Shown: positions 26,106 through 39,957 of the stretch, piece by piece | Numbering within the stretch: position 1 is the first letter of the stretch | Layout: every line of letters starts with the position of its first letter | DNA from: Oceanococcus sp. | Lineage (GTDB): Bacteria > Pseudomonadota > Gammaproteobacteria > Nevskiales > Oceanococcaceae | Direction of reading: 5' to 3' | Assembly: GCA_030147945.1 (NCBI GenBank) | Contig: JASBUL010000125.1 | Coordinates: forward strand, 25,828-89,827 | Length of the DNA stretch: 64,000 nt | Translations under genes and position numbers: made by a program | Notes under the pieces: model-generated | Database searches by the model: none | The model's input: only the letters and a program-made list of their open reading frames with translations | What the model was told of the DNA's origin: nothing

Positions 26106-29100
26106 GCGCGTTCGTCCACCTGCGGGTGCACACCGAGTATTCCCTGCGTGATAGCACGGTGCGGCTCAAGCCGCTGTTCGCGCGTGCCCGCAAGCTCGGT
26201 CTGCCGGCGCTGGGACTGAGCGACGAGGCCAATCTGTTTGCCCTGGTGAAGTTTTACCGGGCCGCGCAGGCCGCTGGCGTCAAACCGATTATCGGCACCG
26301 ATGTCGAGGTGCTGGAAGAGGGCCAGCCGCCACTGCGGTTTGGTCTGTACTGCCAGCATCGGGATGGTTATCGCAACCTCAGTCGGGTGCTGACGCTGGC
26401 GCAGCTCAAGGGCCGCGAGCAGGGCCGAGCGCGGGTTCGGGCCGAATGGCTGCGTGAGCACGCAGATGGTCTGATCGCGGTGGCGGTGAGCAGTCAGGCC
26501 GGACTCGCCCAGCTGCTGAGTCAGCAGGAGGATGAAGCCGCGCGCGCCCTGCTTGAACCCTGGTGCGCGGTGTTCGGCGACCGGCTGTACGTTGACCTGC
26601 AGCGCACCGGACGCACCGATCATCTGGTGGGTGGCGCGCTGGATATGGCGCTGCGTCTGGATTTGCCGGTCGTGGCCAGCAATGAGGTGCGCTTTCTCGA
26701 CAGCGAAGACTTCGCATCGCACGAAGCGCGTGTGTGCATTCACGACGGCGAACGCCTGGATGATGCGCGGCGTGAGCGCCGTTACACCGACCAGCAGTAT
26801 CTCAAGTCTGCCGAGGACATGGCGGCGCTGTTCGCAGATATTCCCAGTGCCTTGAGCAACACGGTGGAGCTTGCTCGCCGCTGCAATCTGGAGCTGGAAT
26901 TCGGCAACAACGTGCTGCCGGATTTCCCGGTTCCTGAGGGGCATACCGCGGCCAGTTACATCGAACACGTGGCGCGCGAGGGGCTGGAGAAACGTCTGGC
27001 CCGCGGTGTGCTGTTCGGTACCCGCGAGGATTACGAAGCCCGGTTGGTCCGCGAGATCGGCGTGATCAACCAGATGGGTTTTCCCGGTTACTTCCTGATC
27101 GTGGCGGACTTCATCCGCTGGTCACGCGAAAACGATGTGCCGGTGGGGCCGGGGCGTGGGTCCGGCGCCGGTTCGCTGGTCGCCTGGGTGCTCGAGATCA
27201 CCGATCTTGATCCCTTGCAGTTTGATCTGCTGTTCGAGCGCTTTCTCAACCCAGAACGTGTCTCGATGCCGGATTTCGACGTCGATTTCTGCATCGCCGG
27301 GCGTGACCAGGTCATCGATTATGTCGCCCGCCAGTACGGGCGCGATCATGTCTCGCAGATCATCACTTACGGGTCCATGGCGGCCAAGGCTGTGGTACGT
27401 GATGTGGGGCGTGTGCTCGGCCACGGCTATGGCTATGTCGACCGCATCGCCAAGCTGGTCCCCAATGAGCTGGGTATCAGCCTGACCGGCGCCCTGACCG
27501 GGCTTGACGACAAGGCCATTGCGGCCGAACTGGAGCAGGGGCGCAGCGTACCCGAGCTGATCCGTGCAAGCCGCACCGAGCTGGCTCAGGCGTATCGGGA
27601 TGAGGAAGAAATCACCGAGCTGATCGATACCGCGTTGAAGCTTGAAGGGCTGGCCCGCAACGCGGGCAAGCACGCCGGCGGGGTGGTGATCGCGCCTGAG
27701 CCGCTGACCGAATACACCCCGCTCTACGTTGACCCGGATGGTCATCCGGTAACCCAATTCGACAAGGACGACGTTGAATCCGTTGGTCTGGTCAAGTTTG
27801 ACTTCCTCGGGCTGAAAACCCTCACCGTGGTTGATCATGCGACCAAGCTGGTCAACGCCAGTCGCGCGGCCAAGGGTGAGCCGCCGGTGGACATCCGTAA
27901 TCTGGCGCTCGACGATCCGGGCGTCTACGAGCTGCTGCAAAGCGGCAAGGTCACCGCATGCTTCCAGATTGAATCCGCGGGCATGCGTCAGCTGGTGCGC
28001 AAGCTGCGCCCGGACAACTTCGAGGACATCGTCTCGCTGCTGGCCCTGTTCCGGCCTGGCCCGCTGCAGTCCGGCATGGTTGATGACTTCGTCATGCGCA
28101 AGCACGGCGAGGCCGAGATCACCTATCCGCACCCCTCATTGGAACCCATTCTGAAGCCGACTTACGGTGTCATCCTGTATCAGGAACAGGTGATGCAGAT
28201 CGCTCAGGTGCTGTCCGGCTACAGTCTTGGTGGCGCCGACCTGTTGCGCCGGGCCATGGGCAAGAAAAAGCCCGAGGTGATGGCGGCCGAACGCGGCAAG
28301 TTTGTTGACGGGGCGAAGGACAACGGGGTTGATGGCCAGCTGGCCGGGGAAATTTTCGACCTGATCGAGAAGTTTGCCGGCTACGGTTTCAACAAATCGC
28401 ACTCGGCGGCCTATGCCTATGTGGCGTACCAGACCGCTTGGCTGAAGCACTATTACCCGGCGCATTTCATGTGCGCGGTGATGTGCGCCGACCTCGACAA
28501 CACCGACAAACTGGTGCCGCTGCTGGAAGATTGCCGACTGCTCGAGATTCCGGTCGACGGACCGTGCGTGAACCGCTCGGATTATCGCTTTTCCGTGGTC
28601 AACGATCGTCGCATCCGTTACGGACTGGGCGCGCTTAAAGGCGTCGGGCAAGGGCCTGTCGACGTGATCCTGGAGGCACGCGAGCAGGACGGGCCGTTCA
28701 AGGATATTTTCGAGTTCTGCCGACGGCTGGATCTCAAGCGCATGAACAAGCGCGTGCTGGAAGCCTTGATCAAGGCCGGTGCGCTGGATGTGTTTGGTGA
28801 GCACCGCGCGGCCTTGCTGGCCGCGCTGCCGCAGGCCATCGCCGCGGCTGAGCAGGATGCCGCCGCCGCCGAGGCCGGGCAGGTTGATCTGTTCGGTGAG
28901 GCCGTGCAGCAGGCTCAGGAAATCGAGATGCCGGACGTGCCGACCTGGCAGACCCAGGAGCTGCTGATTGCGGAAAAGGAATCGCTGGGCCTGTACTTCA
29001 CCGTGCATCCCATGGATCTGTACCGCCGCGAGCTGGGTCAGCTGATCAGCAACAATTTTGCCGGCATGATTGCCAATGAACCGGCCCAGAGCAGCAGCCG

Positions 29101-29656
29101 AGGGGGCAAGCGCTGGAAACCCAAGGGGCGTGATGTGCTGGCCGTTGGTGTGTTGTGGTCGGTGCGCTTTCTTGGCGAATTTCGGGCCATTCTGAGCCTC
29201 GATGATGGCAGTGCGCGGATCAGTGCGATGTTGTCCGGTGAGGAGCTTGACCTCAACCGTCAGCGCTTGCGCCGTGAGCAGCCTCTGGTGATCTGGGGCA
29301 AACTGGCTTATGACGATTACGAGGACGGTTATCGCATCCGTCCCGAGGAAATCCTCGACCTGGAAGAAGTGCGCCAACGCTTTGCGATTGGCGTGCAGAT
29401 TTCGGTCGATGCCGATTTTGACTATGCTGTGTTGCAACCCATACTCAAACAACATAAGGCGACACCCGGATTGCCGGTGCTGATGCAGCTGCGGGCCGAT
29501 GGCCAGCAGGCGGATTTCAAGCTCGGTGCCGACTGGCGGGTGGATATCAGCGATGCACTTGTACGCGACCTGGAGGGCGTTTGCGGCAAGCAGCGGGTGC
29601 TGATTCGTTATCGACGACCGGATTTTGGCCGGTCTCGATCATCGGAGGGTGAATGA
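26102..29656 (+). CDS. dnaE: DNA polymerase III alpha subunit
   Basis: DnaE is the replicative polymerase subunit. The 1184-residue protein has an N-terminal PHP domain starting [15 protein letters not shown]. The polymerase core includes [14 protein letters not shown] near residue 345 and the catalytic PDFDVDF near residue 390. The fingers and tandem helix-hairpin-helix follow, with an OB-fold region near residue 1000 and a C-terminal tau-binding part. [19 protein letters not shown] and FVDGAKDNG are further conserved stretches. It overlaps rnhB upstream and accA downstream by 4 nt, so three genes are likely translated in series. Confidence 0.97.
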   Translation: MSAFVHLRVHTEYSLRDSTVRLKPLFARARKLGLPALGLSDEANLFALVKFYRAAQAAGVKPIIGTDVEVLEEGQPPLRFGLYCQHRDGYRNLSRVLTLAQLKGREQGRARVRAEWLREHADGLIAVAVSSQAGLAQLLSQQEDEAARALLEPWCAVFGDRLYVDLQRTGRTDHLVGGALDMALRLDLPVVASNEVRFLDSEDFASHEARVCIHDGERLDDARRERRYTDQQYLKSAEDMAALFADIPSALSNTVELARRCNLELEFGNNVLPDFPVPEGHTAASYIEHVAREGLEKRLARGVLFGTREDYEARLVREIGVINQMGFPGYFLIVADFIRWSRENDVPVGPGRGSGAGSLVAWVLEITDLDPLQFDLLFERFLNPERVSMPDFDVDFCIAGRDQVIDYVARQYGRDHVSQIITYGSMAAKAVVRDVGRVLGHGYGYVDRIAKLVPNELGISLTGALTGLDDKAIAAELEQGRSVPELIRASRTELAQAYRDEEEITELIDTALKLEGLARNAGKHAGGVVIAPEPLTEYTPLYVDPDGHPVTQFDKDDVESVGLVKFDFLGLKTLTVVDHATKLVNASRAAKGEPPVDIRNLALDDPGVYELLQSGKVTACFQIESAGMRQLVRKLRPDNFEDIVSLLALFRPGPLQSGMVDDFVMRKHGEAEITYPHPSLEPILKPTYGVILYQEQVMQIAQVLSGYSLGGADLLRRAMGKKKPEVMAAERGKFVDGAKDNGVDGQLAGEIFDLIEKFAGYGFNKSHSAAYAYVAYQTAWLKHYYPAHFMCAVMCADLDNTDKLVPLLEDCRLLEIPVDGPCVNRSDYRFSVVNDRRIRYGLGALKGVGQGPVDVILEAREQDGPFKDIFEFCRRLDLKRMNKRVLEALIKAGALDVFGEHRAALLAALPQAIAAAEQDAAAAEAGQVDLFGEAVQQAQEIEMPDVPTWQTQELLIAEKESLGLYFTVHPMDLYRRELGQLISNNFAGMIANEPAQSSSRGGKRWKPKGRDVLAVGVLWSVRFLGEFRAILSLDDGSARISAMLSGEELDLNRQRLRREQPLVIWGKLAYDDYEDGYRIRPEEILDLEEVRQRFAIGVQISVDADFDYAVLQPILKQHKATPGLPVLMQLRADGQQADFKLGADWRVDISDALVRDLEGVCGKQRVLIRYRRPDFGRSRSSEGE

Positions 29657-30612
29657 ATCTGAATTATCTGGACTTCGAGCAGCCGATTGCTGATCTGGAA
29701 GCCAAGATTGAAGAGTTGCGCAACGTTGCCGATGGCAATGCGGTCAATATCAGCGAGGAAATTGCCCGGCTCGAGAAAAAGAGTCAGAGCCTGACCGAGC
29801 AGATTTTCTCGAAGCTCAGCGCCTGGCAGGTGGCCCAGCTGGCACGCCACCCGCAGCGTCCCTACACCCTGGACTATGTGGAGCACATCTTCACTGACTT
29901 CCAGGAGCTCAAGGGCGACCGGCACTACAAGGACGATCCGCCCATGGTCTGCGGTCTGGCTCGTTTGCAGGGCCGTCCGGTGATGGTCATCGGCCAGCAG
30001 AAGGGCCGTGACACCAACGAGAAGATCCGTCGCAATTTCGGTATGCCGCGCCCCGAGGGCTATCGCAAGGCGCTGCGTCTGATGCAGATGGCGGAAAAAT
30101 TCTCGCTGCCGGTGCTGACATTTATCGACACCCCGGGGGCTTACCCGGGCATTGGTGCGGAAGAGCGTAATCAAAGCGAAGCGATCGCGCGCAATCTGTT
30201 CGAGATGGCCCGTCTGAAGACGCCGATCATCTGCACCGTGATCGGGGAAGGTGGCTCGGGTGGTGCGCTGGCCATCGGTGTCGGCGATCACGTGGCCATG
30301 CTTCAGCACAGCATCTATTCAGTGATTTCGCCCGAAGGTTGCGCCTCGATTTTGTGGAAGAGCGCCGAGCACGCCAAGACCGCCGCAGAGGTCATGGGCC
30401 TGACTGCGCCACGCTTGCGCGAGCTGGGGCTGATTGACGAGGTTATTCCCGAGCCGCTCGGTGGTGCCCACCGCGCGCCTGCAGCTCAGGCCAAAGCCGT
30501 TTCCGACATGCTGGTGCGCAGCCTGGAGCAGCTGGGCCGGTATTCGATCAGCGAGCTGATCGCGCGTCGTGAGAAGCGCTATGCCGGGTACGGTCAGTTT
30601 CGCGAAGGCTGA
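29653..30612 (+). CDS. accA: Acetyl-CoA carboxylase carboxyltransferase subunit alpha
   Basis: AccA with AccD transfers carboxyl from biotin to acetyl-CoA, the first step of fatty acid synthesis. The 319-residue protein opens with the family start [17 protein letters not shown]. It contains [35 protein letters not shown] and the oxyanion-loop regions [11 protein letters not shown] and [14 protein letters not shown]. The ATG overlaps the dnaE stop (ATGA). The last 30 or so bases overlap tilS in another frame. Confidence 0.98.
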   Translation: MNLNYLDFEQPIADLEAKIEELRNVADGNAVNISEEIARLEKKSQSLTEQIFSKLSAWQVAQLARHPQRPYTLDYVEHIFTDFQELKGDRHYKDDPPMVCGLARLQGRPVMVIGQQKGRDTNEKIRRNFGMPRPEGYRKALRLMQMAEKFSLPVLTFIDTPGAYPGIGAEERNQSEAIARNLFEMARLKTPIICTVIGEGGSGGALAIGVGDHVAMLQHSIYSVISPEGCASILWKSAEHAKTAAEVMGLTAPRLRELGLIDEVIPEPLGGAHRAPAAQAKAVSDMLVRSLEQLGRYSISELIARREKRYAGYGQFREG

Positions 30613-31834
30613 AGCCGCGTTGCGCGCCGCGCTGGCGGCGCTGAACGCTGATGCGATCTACCGCGTTGCCTACAGTGGCGGGCGTGACTCCAGCGTATTG
30701 CTGCATGCGCTAGTACGCTTGCGGCCGGAGCTTGCCCTGGAAGTGATGCATGTTAACCATGCCATCCACCCGCAGGCTGCGGCCTGGGCCGAACACGCTC
30801 GCGCATTCTGCGCGCAGCTGGGCCTGGCGCTGACGGTCAGGCAGGTTCCGGTGTCACCGCCGCGGGCCAATCTGGAAGCGTGGGCGCGTGAGCAGCGCTA
30901 TGCACTGCTGGCACAAGGTCTGACGTCCAGGCACGTGGTGCTGACGGCGCATCATCGTGACGATCAGGTTGAAACTCTGCTGCTCAACCTGTTGCGCGGC
31001 AGTGGGGTTGATGGTCTATCCGCGATGCCTGCTGCGCGTCCGCTGGGTGAGGGGCAACTGCAACGGCCTTTGCTTCATCTCGGCGCGGATTCCATCGAGG
31101 CCTATGCCCAGGCCCAGCAACTGAGCTTTGTCGACGACCCCGCCAACGCGTCCTTGCAGCACGACCGTAACTTTCTGCGCCATCAGATCATGCCGCGCTT
31201 GCTCGAGCGATTCCCGCAGGCCTCAGACAATATCGCGCGCAGCGCCAGTCTGCTGTCGCAGCAACGACAGCCGCTCTTGCAGGGCACCGCTGCGCCGCTG
31301 CGCCTGAGCGAGCTGCGTGAGCAATCAGCGGCTGAGCGCAATCAGATGCTGAGGGTCTGGTTGCGCAGCCAGGGATTCGCAGCGCCGCGTTTTCGCATGC
31401 TTGAAGAGATCTGGCGTCAGATGATCGATGCGGCGCCGGACGCCCAGCCGGTGGTGTGCTGGCCAGGTGTGGAGCTGCGTCGCTATCGTGATCGGCTGTT
31501 TGCTATGCGGCCGTTGGGTGCGCCGCCGCAGCTCAACTGGGAGGTGCCTCGTGCGGGCGTGCGGGCGTGGCCTGCAGGTGGGCGTTTGCAGTGGCGGGTC
31601 GACAGCGACGGGCCGGTACGCATTACAAGCCCGCAAGGTGCTGAAATGCTGCGTCAGGGCGGCATGCATCGACGTCTCAAGAACCTCTATCAGAATGCCG
31701 GCGTGCCGCCCTGGCAGCGGGTGCGCGAACCCCTGCTTTGGCTTGGTGACGAGCTGCTTGCGGTGGGAAGTCGCTGGCGTGCCGAGAGCAGCACCCCGTT
31801 TGAGTGGTCATGGGCATCTGGAGAAAGTGCTTAA
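30581..31834 (+). CDS. tilS: tRNA(Ile)-lysidine synthetase
   Basis: TilS attaches lysine to C34 of the CAU-anticodon isoleucine tRNA so that it reads AUA. The ATP pyrophosphatase P-loop reads SGGRDS at about residues 30-35. [11 protein letters not shown] and [22 protein letters not shown] follow, and [19 protein letters not shown] marks the linker typical of TilS. A TilS C-terminal domain ([20 protein letters not shown]) is present, so the protein is the long form (about 417 residues). ATG at 30581 or GTG at 30569 could be used. Both lie within accA, so coupling is likely. Confidence 0.95.
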   Translation: MPGTVSFAKAEAALRAALAALNADAIYRVAYSGGRDSSVLLHALVRLRPELALEVMHVNHAIHPQAAAWAEHARAFCAQLGLALTVRQVPVSPPRANLEAWAREQRYALLAQGLTSRHVVLTAHHRDDQVETLLLNLLRGSGVDGLSAMPAARPLGEGQLQRPLLHLGADSIEAYAQAQQLSFVDDPANASLQHDRNFLRHQIMPRLLERFPQASDNIARSASLLSQQRQPLLQGTAAPLRLSELREQSAAERNQMLRVWLRSQGFAAPRFRMLEEIWRQMIDAAPDAQPVVCWPGVELRRYRDRLFAMRPLGAPPQLNWEVPRAGVRAWPAGGRLQWRVDSDGPVRITSPQGAEMLRQGGMHRRLKNLYQNAGVPPWQRVREPLLWLGDELLAVGSRWRAESSTPFEWSWASGESA

Positions 31835-31894
31835 AACGCTTTTGAATCAGTGGTTAAGGTCTGATTTGTCTGGTTTGTAAGGCACTCGCCACAA

Positions 31895-33600
<1,706 letters not shown>

Positions 33601-33602
33601 GC

Positions 33603-34442
33603 ATGACTGCGATTGCAGGCTACGAGGTAGGGCTGGACCAGCCGCTGCTGTTGTTGGCTGGGCCGGACACACTGGAAAGTCTGGACATGGTGCTGGAAGT
33701 TGCCGGGCATCTGAAGGAGGTCACCGCCAGACTGGGCATCTCCTACGTGTTCAAGGGCAGTTTCGACAAGGCCAACCGCAGTTCGCACAAGAGCTACCGT
33801 GGGCCGGGCATGGACGAAGGTCTGCACATGCTGTCCGAAGTCCAGCGCCAGATTGGTGTGCCGGTGATCACCGACGTGCACGAAGACACGCCGATCGAAG
33901 AGGTCGCCGCTGTCGCTGATGTCATTCAGACCCCGGCTTTTCTGTGTCGCCAGACCAATTTCATGCAGCGCGTGGCGCTGGCCGGCAAACCGGTCAACGT
34001 CAAGAAAGGACAATTCATGTCGCCCTGGGAAATGGGCAACGTGGTGGCCAAGATGCGCGAGGTGGCACCCGAAACACCGGTGATGTTGTGCGAGCGTGGG
34101 TTCTCGTTCGGATACAACAACCTGGTGTCGGACATGCGCGGTCTGGCAGCCATGCGTGCCACCGGCTGCCCGGTGGTGTTTGATTGCACCCATTCGGTCC
34201 AGTTGCCGGGCGGGCAGGGCAATGCCTCCGGTGGGCAGCGTGAATATATTCCGGTGCTGGCCCGTGCGGCGATCGGCGCCGGGGTTTCCGGTCTGTTCAT
34301 GGAAACCCATCCCAAGCCGGACGAAGCGCTGTGTGATGGCCCCAATTCCTGGCCGTTGGCTTTGGCCGAAGCGCTGCTGACCCAGTTGGCCGCACTGCAT
34401 CAGGCGGTGCAGGCTGCGCCGCTGGCTGAAGATTTACTCTGA
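33603..34442 (+). CDS. kdsA: 3-deoxy-8-phosphooctulonate synthase (KDO-8-P synthase)
   Basis: KdsA condenses arabinose 5-phosphate and phosphoenolpyruvate to KDO 8-phosphate for the lipopolysaccharide core. The 279-residue TIM barrel contains [20 protein letters not shown]-type [33 protein letters not shown] and [11 protein letters not shown]. All are KdsA signatures that separate it from DAHP synthase. A TTG at 33597 would lengthen it by two codons, but GGAGG at 33591-33595 is spaced correctly for the ATG at 33603. It is translationally close to pyrG and precedes eno after a 105-nt gap. Confidence 0.97.
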   Translation: MTAIAGYEVGLDQPLLLLAGPDTLESLDMVLEVAGHLKEVTARLGISYVFKGSFDKANRSSHKSYRGPGMDEGLHMLSEVQRQIGVPVITDVHEDTPIEEVAAVADVIQTPAFLCRQTNFMQRVALAGKPVNVKKGQFMSPWEMGNVVAKMREVAPETPVMLCERGFSFGYNNLVSDMRGLAAMRATGCPVVFDCTHSVQLPGGQGNASGGQREYIPVLARAAIGAGVSGLFMETHPKPDEALCDGPNSWPLALAEALLTQLAALHQAVQAAPLAEDLL

Positions 34443-35831
<1,389 letters not shown>

Positions 35832-35855
35832 AAAAACGCCGACATCGCGGCCTTT

Positions 35856-35864
35856 TGCTAAACT
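35856..35864 (+). promoter_or_regulatory. Extended -10 element just upstream of ftsB
   Basis: TGC-TAAACT at 35856-35864 is a good extended -10. The expected start, seven bases downstream, coincides with the A of the ftsB ATG at 35871. No -35 element is recognisable and no Shine-Dalgarno sequence precedes the ATG, so an ftsB transcript from here would be leaderless. Confidence 0.35.
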
Positions 35865-35870
35865 GCGACC

Positions 35871-36143
35871 ATGCCGCGTTCGACCTGGGTAATCATCGGT
35901 GCGGGGATCATCTACCTGCAGTACCGGCTCTGGATAGGGCCGGGCGGCTGGCTTGACGCTGCCGATCTGAGCGCTCAGGTCGAGGCCGCTGCCGCCCACA
36001 ACACCCAGTTGCGGGTGCGCAATCAGGCGCTTGAAGCCGAAATCGAGCGGCTGGAAACCGATCCGGATGCCATCGAATATCACGCGCGCGCGGATCTCGG
36101 CATGATCCGCCCCGGTGAAACCTTTTATCTGATCGTTCATTGA
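35871..36143 (+). CDS. ftsB: Cell division protein FtsB
   Basis: FtsB is a bitopic inner-membrane protein that, with FtsL and FtsQ, activates septal peptidoglycan synthesis. The 90-residue product has one N-terminal transmembrane segment (about residues 5-22, WVIIGAGIIYLQYRLWIG). A heptad-rich coiled coil follows (about 30-63), then the conserved C-terminal EYHARADLGMIRPGETFY motif of the DivIC/FtsB family. Location between eno and ispD is conserved. The TGA overlaps the ispD start. It has no visible Shine-Dalgarno sequence. Confidence 0.93.
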   Translation: MPRSTWVIIGAGIIYLQYRLWIGPGGWLDAADLSAQVEAAAAHNTQLRVRNQALEAEIERLETDPDAIEYHARADLGMIRPGETFYLIVH

Positions 36144-36841
36144 TGAATTCGGGTTTGTGGGCGATCGTGCCCGCCGCGGGCGTAGGGCAACGCCTTCCAG
36201 GGGATGTGCCCAAGCAATACCGTATGCTCAATGGCCAGCGCGTGCTGGACCACTGTCTGGCCCGTTTGCTGGCGCAGCCGCGCATCAGCGCGGTCATGCT
36301 GGCGCTGAGCGCCGACGACACACACTGGGCAGATTGTGCGCATGCCGCCGATGCACGGGTGCACACTTGCGTGGGCGGCGCTGAGCGGGCCGATTCGGTG
36401 CTCGCGGCGCTTAACGCGCTGATGGCGTTGCCGCAGCCTCCGGCCACAGACAGCGGCGTGCTGGTGCATGATGCCGCGCGGGCGTTGCTGCCGGCTGATG
36501 CGCTGGCGCGCCTGTTGAGCACGCCGCCCGGTGTCGATGGAGCCTTGCTGGCGGTGCCGGCCCAGGACACGCTCAAACGCAGCCAGGACGCGCGCACCGT
36601 GGCTCAGACCATTGACCGCGGCTGCATCTGGATGGCGCAGACTCCGCAGTACTTTGAGTTCGCGCGCCTGCATCAGGCTCTGGAGCGGGCCTTGCAGCAG
36701 GGGCTTGCGATCACCGACGAGGCCTCCTGCATGGAGCTGGCCGGGTACGCCCCCCGTCTGGTGCCGGGCGATGCGCTCAATTTCAAGATCACCACGCCGT
36801 CGGATCTGCGTTTGGCCGAGGCTTTGCTGGAGCAGGTATGA
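36143..36841 (+). CDS. ispD: 2-C-methyl-D-erythritol 4-phosphate cytidylyltransferase
   Basis: IspD adds CMP to methylerythritol 4-phosphate in the MEP pathway. The 232-residue protein begins [22 protein letters not shown], the nucleotide-binding loop with the pyrophosphorylase Arg and Lys residues. It also has [11 protein letters not shown] and [31 protein letters not shown] near the C-terminus is the dimer-arm and substrate region. The ATG at 36143 shares a base with the ftsB stop. A TTG one codon earlier is in frame but less likely. The stop overlaps ispF by ATGA. Confidence 0.96.
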   Translation: MNSGLWAIVPAAGVGQRLPGDVPKQYRMLNGQRVLDHCLARLLAQPRISAVMLALSADDTHWADCAHAADARVHTCVGGAERADSVLAALNALMALPQPPATDSGVLVHDAARALLPADALARLLSTPPGVDGALLAVPAQDTLKRSQDARTVAQTIDRGCIWMAQTPQYFEFARLHQALERALQQGLAITDEASCMELAGYAPRLVPGDALNFKITTPSDLRLAEALLEQV

Positions 36842-37311
36842 GAGTAGGAATGGGTTTTGATGTACACCGCTTCGGACCGGGTGATTACGTCACCCTGGGC
36901 GGTGTTCGTGTGCCGCATGACAAAGGCGTGATCGCACATTCCGACGGCGACGTGCTGTTGCACGCGCTGTGTGATGCCCTGCTTGGTGCAGCGGGGCTCG
37001 GTGATATTGGTCAGCACTTTCCCGACACCGATTCCAGTTACGCCGGTGCCGACAGTCGGGAGCTGCTCAAGACCGTGCTTGAGCGGGTGGGTGAAGCGGG
37101 TTGGCGGGTCGAGAATTGCGATCTGTGTCTGATCAGCGAGCGCCCCAAGTTGTCGCCGCACCGTGATCGCATTCGCCAGACCATTGCTGCGTTGCTCGAG
37201 GTGCCGCTGGATGCGGTGAACTTGAAAGCAACCACCACCGAAAAGCTCGGTTATACCGGTCGTGGTGAGGGTCTGGCCGCCCAGGCTGTGGCTTTGCTCG
37301 AGCGCGTCTAG
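36838..37311 (+). CDS. ispF: 2-C-methyl-D-erythritol 2,4-cyclodiphosphate synthase
   Basis: IspF cyclises CDP-ME 2-phosphate with release of CMP, using zinc. The 157-residue trimeric enzyme has the metal motif GFDVHRF at residues 6-12, with D8 and H10. The second site, [18 protein letters not shown], is at about residues 34-51, and [17 protein letters not shown] follows. Length is standard. ispD and ispF overlap by 4 nt and supply two consecutive parts of the pathway that begins with the dxr gene earlier in the window. It converges with the SMR gene with only 3 nt between stops. Confidence 0.98.
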   Translation: MRVGMGFDVHRFGPGDYVTLGGVRVPHDKGVIAHSDGDVLLHALCDALLGAAGLGDIGQHFPDTDSSYAGADSRELLKTVLERVGEAGWRVENCDLCLISERPKLSPHRDRIRQTIAALLEVPLDAVNLKATTTEKLGYTGRGEGLAAQAVALLERV

Positions 37312-37314
37312 GCT

Positions 37315-37881
37315 TTAACCGCGGCGCAGCAGCACCAAGGTTGCGCCGTGTCCGCCGGCCCAGGTCGGGGCCGAACAGTAAGCCAGCACATCATCGTTCT
37401 GACGCAAGCTGATCTCGACCCTGTGTTTGAGTACCGGCACGCCACGCGGTGAATGCAGCCCCTTGCCGTGAATGATTTTGACGCAGCGCCATTGCCGCTG
37501 CTGCGCGGTGATCAGAAAACTCTGCGTTGCACGGTGGGCCTCGTCGCGCCGCAATCCGTGCACGTCCAGGGTCGATTGAATCGCGAACTGCCCCCGGCGC
37601 AGCTTGCGCAAGATGGCCCGTGGCAGGCTGCCGCGACGAAATTCCTGCTCATCGCCGGTATTGAAATCTTCCGCATCAAACGGCCCGAGCATGGCTTCCT
37701 GCATGATCTCGGCGTGCTCGCGCTGGCGCCGTTCGTGTTGCCCCTGGGTCAGGTCGGGCGGCAGTGGGAGCGGCGCACGCTGGCGTGCATCCAGCGGTTT
37801 GACCCGCGCCAGTTCGGCGCGCCACGCGGACAGCTCATCGCCGTCGTCATCGTCCTGGCCAAATCCGTCGTGCGGCATCAT
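37315..37881 (-). CDS. Smr/MutS2-type domain protein
   Basis: This 188-residue cytoplasmic protein ends in a stand-alone Smr domain, the nuclease-like fold found at the C-terminus of MutS2. The conserved LDVHGL motif is at about residues 119-124 and the HGKG loop at 155-158 ([10 protein letters not shown]). The N-terminal half is acidic then Arg/Gln-rich ([11 protein letters not shown]...RAPLPLP), and resembles the YfcN/SmrA-like proteobacterial proteins. Paired ATG codons at 37881 and 37878 are possible starts after an AGAAAGGCAGGA purine tract. It is divergent from surE. Related proteins have been linked to mRNA cleavage at stalled ribosomes, but which role applies here is unknown. Confidence 0.85.
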   Translation of the reverse strand: MMPHDGFGQDDDDGDELSAWRAELARVKPLDARQRAPLPLPPDLTQGQHERRQREHAEIMQEAMLGPFDAEDFNTGDEQEFRRGSLPRAILRKLRRGQFAIQSTLDVHGLRRDEAHRATQSFLITAQQRQWRCVKIIHGKGLHSPRGVPVLKHRVEISLRQNDDVLAYCSAPTWAGGHGATLVLLRRG

Positions 37882-37903
37882 CCTGCCTTTCTCCCGCGCC
37901 GCG

Positions 37904-37933
37904 TTGGGCGTGGCTGCGTTCAACTGATAATAT
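37904..37933 (+). promoter_or_regulatory. Candidate surE promoter
   Basis: TTGGGC at 37904-37909 is followed by overlapping -10-like GATAAT (37926-37931, spacer 16) and TAATAT (37928-37933, spacer 18). Either would start transcription at about 37938-37940, only a few bases before the surE ATG at 37945, implying a very short leader. Confidence 0.5.
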
Positions 37934-37944
37934 TCGCGCCGCTT

Positions 37945-38691
37945 ATGCGCATACTTCTCTCCAATGATGATGGCATACACGCGCCGGGATTGCGTGCACT
38001 GGCACGCGCCCTGGAATCGCTCGGGCAGCTCACCGTGGTGGCGCCCGACCGGAATCGCAGTGGTGCCAGCAATTCTCTGACTCTGGGTCGGCCGCTGCGG
38101 ATCAACGAGATGCAGCCGGGCTGGTATTCGGTTGATGGCACGCCGACGGACTGCGTGCACCTGGCGATTACCGGGCTGCTTGATCATCGTCCTGACATCG
38201 TGGTGTCCGGCATCAACGCCGGCGCCAATCTGGGTGATGACACGCTGTATTCGGGCACGGTGGCGGCGGCGATGGAAGGTCGCTTCATGGGCCTGCCAGC
38301 CATTGCCGTATCCAACGTGGCTTACCAGCCGCAGCACTACGATGCGGCGGCGCAGGTGGTGGTGCGGCTGCTGCAGGATCTGCCTTCACACCCCCTGCCA
38401 CCCAGCAGCATTCTGAACATCAACGTGCCCGACGTGCCGTATGAGCAGTTGCAGGGCATCGAGGTGACCCGGCTGGGCTATCGCCATATTGCCGAGGACG
38501 TGGTCCGCGACAAGGATCCGCGTGGTCGACCGATCTACTGGATTGGCCCGGCTGGTGGCGAAGAGGATGCCGGACCCGGCACCGATTTCCACGCGATCAA
38601 TCAGAACAAGGTGGCCTTGACCCCGCTGCAGATTGACCTGACCAACCACAGTGCGCTGGACGGTCTCAAGGGCTGGGTCCCGGATCTGTGA
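37945..38691 (+). CDS. surE: 5'/3'-nucleotidase SurE
   Basis: SurE is a metal-dependent phosphatase acting on nucleoside monophosphates and short polyphosphates, associated with stationary-phase survival. The 248-residue protein starts [20 protein letters not shown] with the metal-binding DD pair. It contains [23 protein letters not shown] and [27 protein letters not shown], all SurE signatures. A longer frame from 37453 is rejected because it crosses the divergent SMR gene. Stop and pcm start overlap as GTGA. Confidence 0.97.
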   Translation: MRILLSNDDGIHAPGLRALARALESLGQLTVVAPDRNRSGASNSLTLGRPLRINEMQPGWYSVDGTPTDCVHLAITGLLDHRPDIVVSGINAGANLGDDTLYSGTVAAAMEGRFMGLPAIAVSNVAYQPQHYDAAAQVVVRLLQDLPSHPLPPSSILNINVPDVPYEQLQGIEVTRLGYRHIAEDVVRDKDPRGRPIYWIGPAGGEEDAGPGTDFHAINQNKVALTPLQIDLTNHSALDGLKGWVPDL

Positions 38692-39359
38692 TCGGGCAGG
38701 GCGGCAAGCGCCGGGGGCTGACCCCGGAGTTTTATCGCGCCAAGCTGATTGAGCGTCTGGCGGCCAAAGGCATCCACGACGAGCGTGTTCTGGAAGCCAT
38801 GGGGCGGGTGCCGCGGCATGAGTTTGTCGATGCCGCCTGGGACTTGCGCAAATCCTACGAAGACACCGCCCTGCCGATTGGTCGCGGGCAGACCATATCG
38901 CAGCCCTTTGTGGTCGCTCTGATGACCCAGGCCCTGCTCGAGGGGCGTGAGGCGCGTCACGTGCTTGAGGTCGGGACCGGTTGCGGCTATCAGACCGCCG
39001 TGCTGGCCGAACTGGTCGACCGGGTGTACTCCGTCGAGCGCATTCGGGCCTTGAACCAATCGGCCGAGCGCCGCCTACGCGGCCTCAATTACATGCGGGT
39101 ATACCTCAATCATGGCGATGGTCATGAAGGCTGGGCCCAGCAGGCCCCGTTTGATGGCATCATCGTCACCGCTGCAGCCGCACAGGTGCCGGAGGCTTTG
39201 CTCACCCAGCTGGCGCCGGGTGGACGGCTGGTTATTCCGGTCGGTGCGCAGGATGGCCAGCAGCTGTGCCGTTTCACTCTCAAGCCGGATGGCGGACTGA
39301 GCCGCGAGATTCTCGCCGGGGTCAGTTTCGTACCCATGCTGGCGGAAAAAATCGACTGA
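38688..39359 (+). CDS. pcm: Protein-L-isoaspartate O-methyltransferase
   Basis: Pcm methylates isoaspartyl residues in ageing proteins so that they can revert to aspartate. The 223-residue SAM-dependent enzyme has RVPRHEFVD near residue 44 and [20 protein letters not shown] in the substrate region. The SAM-binding [19 protein letters not shown] follows near residue 90. The GTG start at 38688 is coupled to surE. surE-pcm is a conserved gammaproteobacterial pair that usually leads to nlpD and rpoS. Confidence 0.97.
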   Translation: MIGQGGKRRGLTPEFYRAKLIERLAAKGIHDERVLEAMGRVPRHEFVDAAWDLRKSYEDTALPIGRGQTISQPFVVALMTQALLEGREARHVLEVGTGCGYQTAVLAELVDRVYSVERIRALNQSAERRLRGLNYMRVYLNHGDGHEGWAQQAPFDGIIVTAAAAQVPEALLTQLAPGGRLVIPVGAQDGQQLCRFTLKPDGGLSREILAGVSFVPMLAEKID

Positions 39360-39381
39360 CCCTGGCGGGACCCGAACACGC

Positions 39382-39957
39382 ATGTGGCTGAAACTCTATG
39401 ACTGGGTGCTGCGCCTGTCCGCGCACCGCCGTGCCCCGGCCTGGCTGGCCGGGCTGTCAGTGGCCGAATCATCCTTCTTTCCCATCCCGGTCGACGTGAT
39501 GCTGGCGCCGATGGTGATGGCGCGACCGGAGCGAGCGGTGCCACTGGCATTGCTGACCACGGTGGCATCGGTGATCGGCGGTGTGATCGGGTTCTTCATA
39601 GGCTTGTGGCTGCTCGATGCCGCGATGCCGCTGATCATCGATATGGGGTATCTGCCCGCCTACGAAACCGCGCGTGCGTGGTTCGAACAATGGGGTTTCT
39701 GGGCGGTTTTTCTGGCTGGATTCACGCCCATTCCATACAAGGTTTTCACCATCGCAGCCGGTGCTGGCGGCATGTTTCTGCCGCTGTTTGTCGCCGCCAG
39801 TTTGGTCGGGCGCGGCGGTCGCTTTTTTCTGGTCGCCTTGCTCGTGCGCTGGGGTGGCCCCAAGATAGAGCCTCACCTGAAGCGCTACATGGACCAGATC
39901 GCGTGGAGCACCCTCGCCGTACTTGTGCTTGGCCTGCTTGCCTACCGTTACTGGTAG
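39382..39957 (+). CDS. YqaA/VTT-like small membrane protein
   Basis: This 191-residue protein belongs to the YqaA/SNARE-associated (VTT/DedA-like) group of inner-membrane proteins. Four or five hydrophobic segments are visible. The first half has SVAESSFFPIPVDVMLAPMVMA, and the second has FWAVFLAGFTPIPYKVFTIAAG. The repeated F-P-I-P and P-I-P-Y motifs mark re-entrant loops typical of the superfamily, some members of which move lipids. A member of this family commonly lies between pcm and nlpD. Its 3' end overlaps nlpD by about 55 nt. No enzymatic role should be assumed. Confidence 0.88.
   Translation: MWLKLYDWVLRLSAHRRAPAWLAGLSVAESSFFPIPVDVMLAPMVMARPERAVPLALLTTVASVIGGVIGFFIGLWLLDAAMPLIIDMGYLPAYETARAWFEQWGFWAVFLAGFTPIPYKVFTIAAGAGGMFLPLFVAASLVGRGGRFFLVALLVRWGGPKIEPHLKRYMDQIAWSTLAVLVLGLLAYRYW

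Noticed and set aside
30569..30612. A possible frameshift joining accA and tilS
   Set aside because: Both proteins are complete at their ends and the overlap is explained by a tilS start inside accA.
37453..38691. A longer surE reading frame starting at 37453
   Set aside because: The extra 164 codons run across the well-supported divergent SMR gene, and the SurE family starts at the [10 protein letters not shown] sequence.
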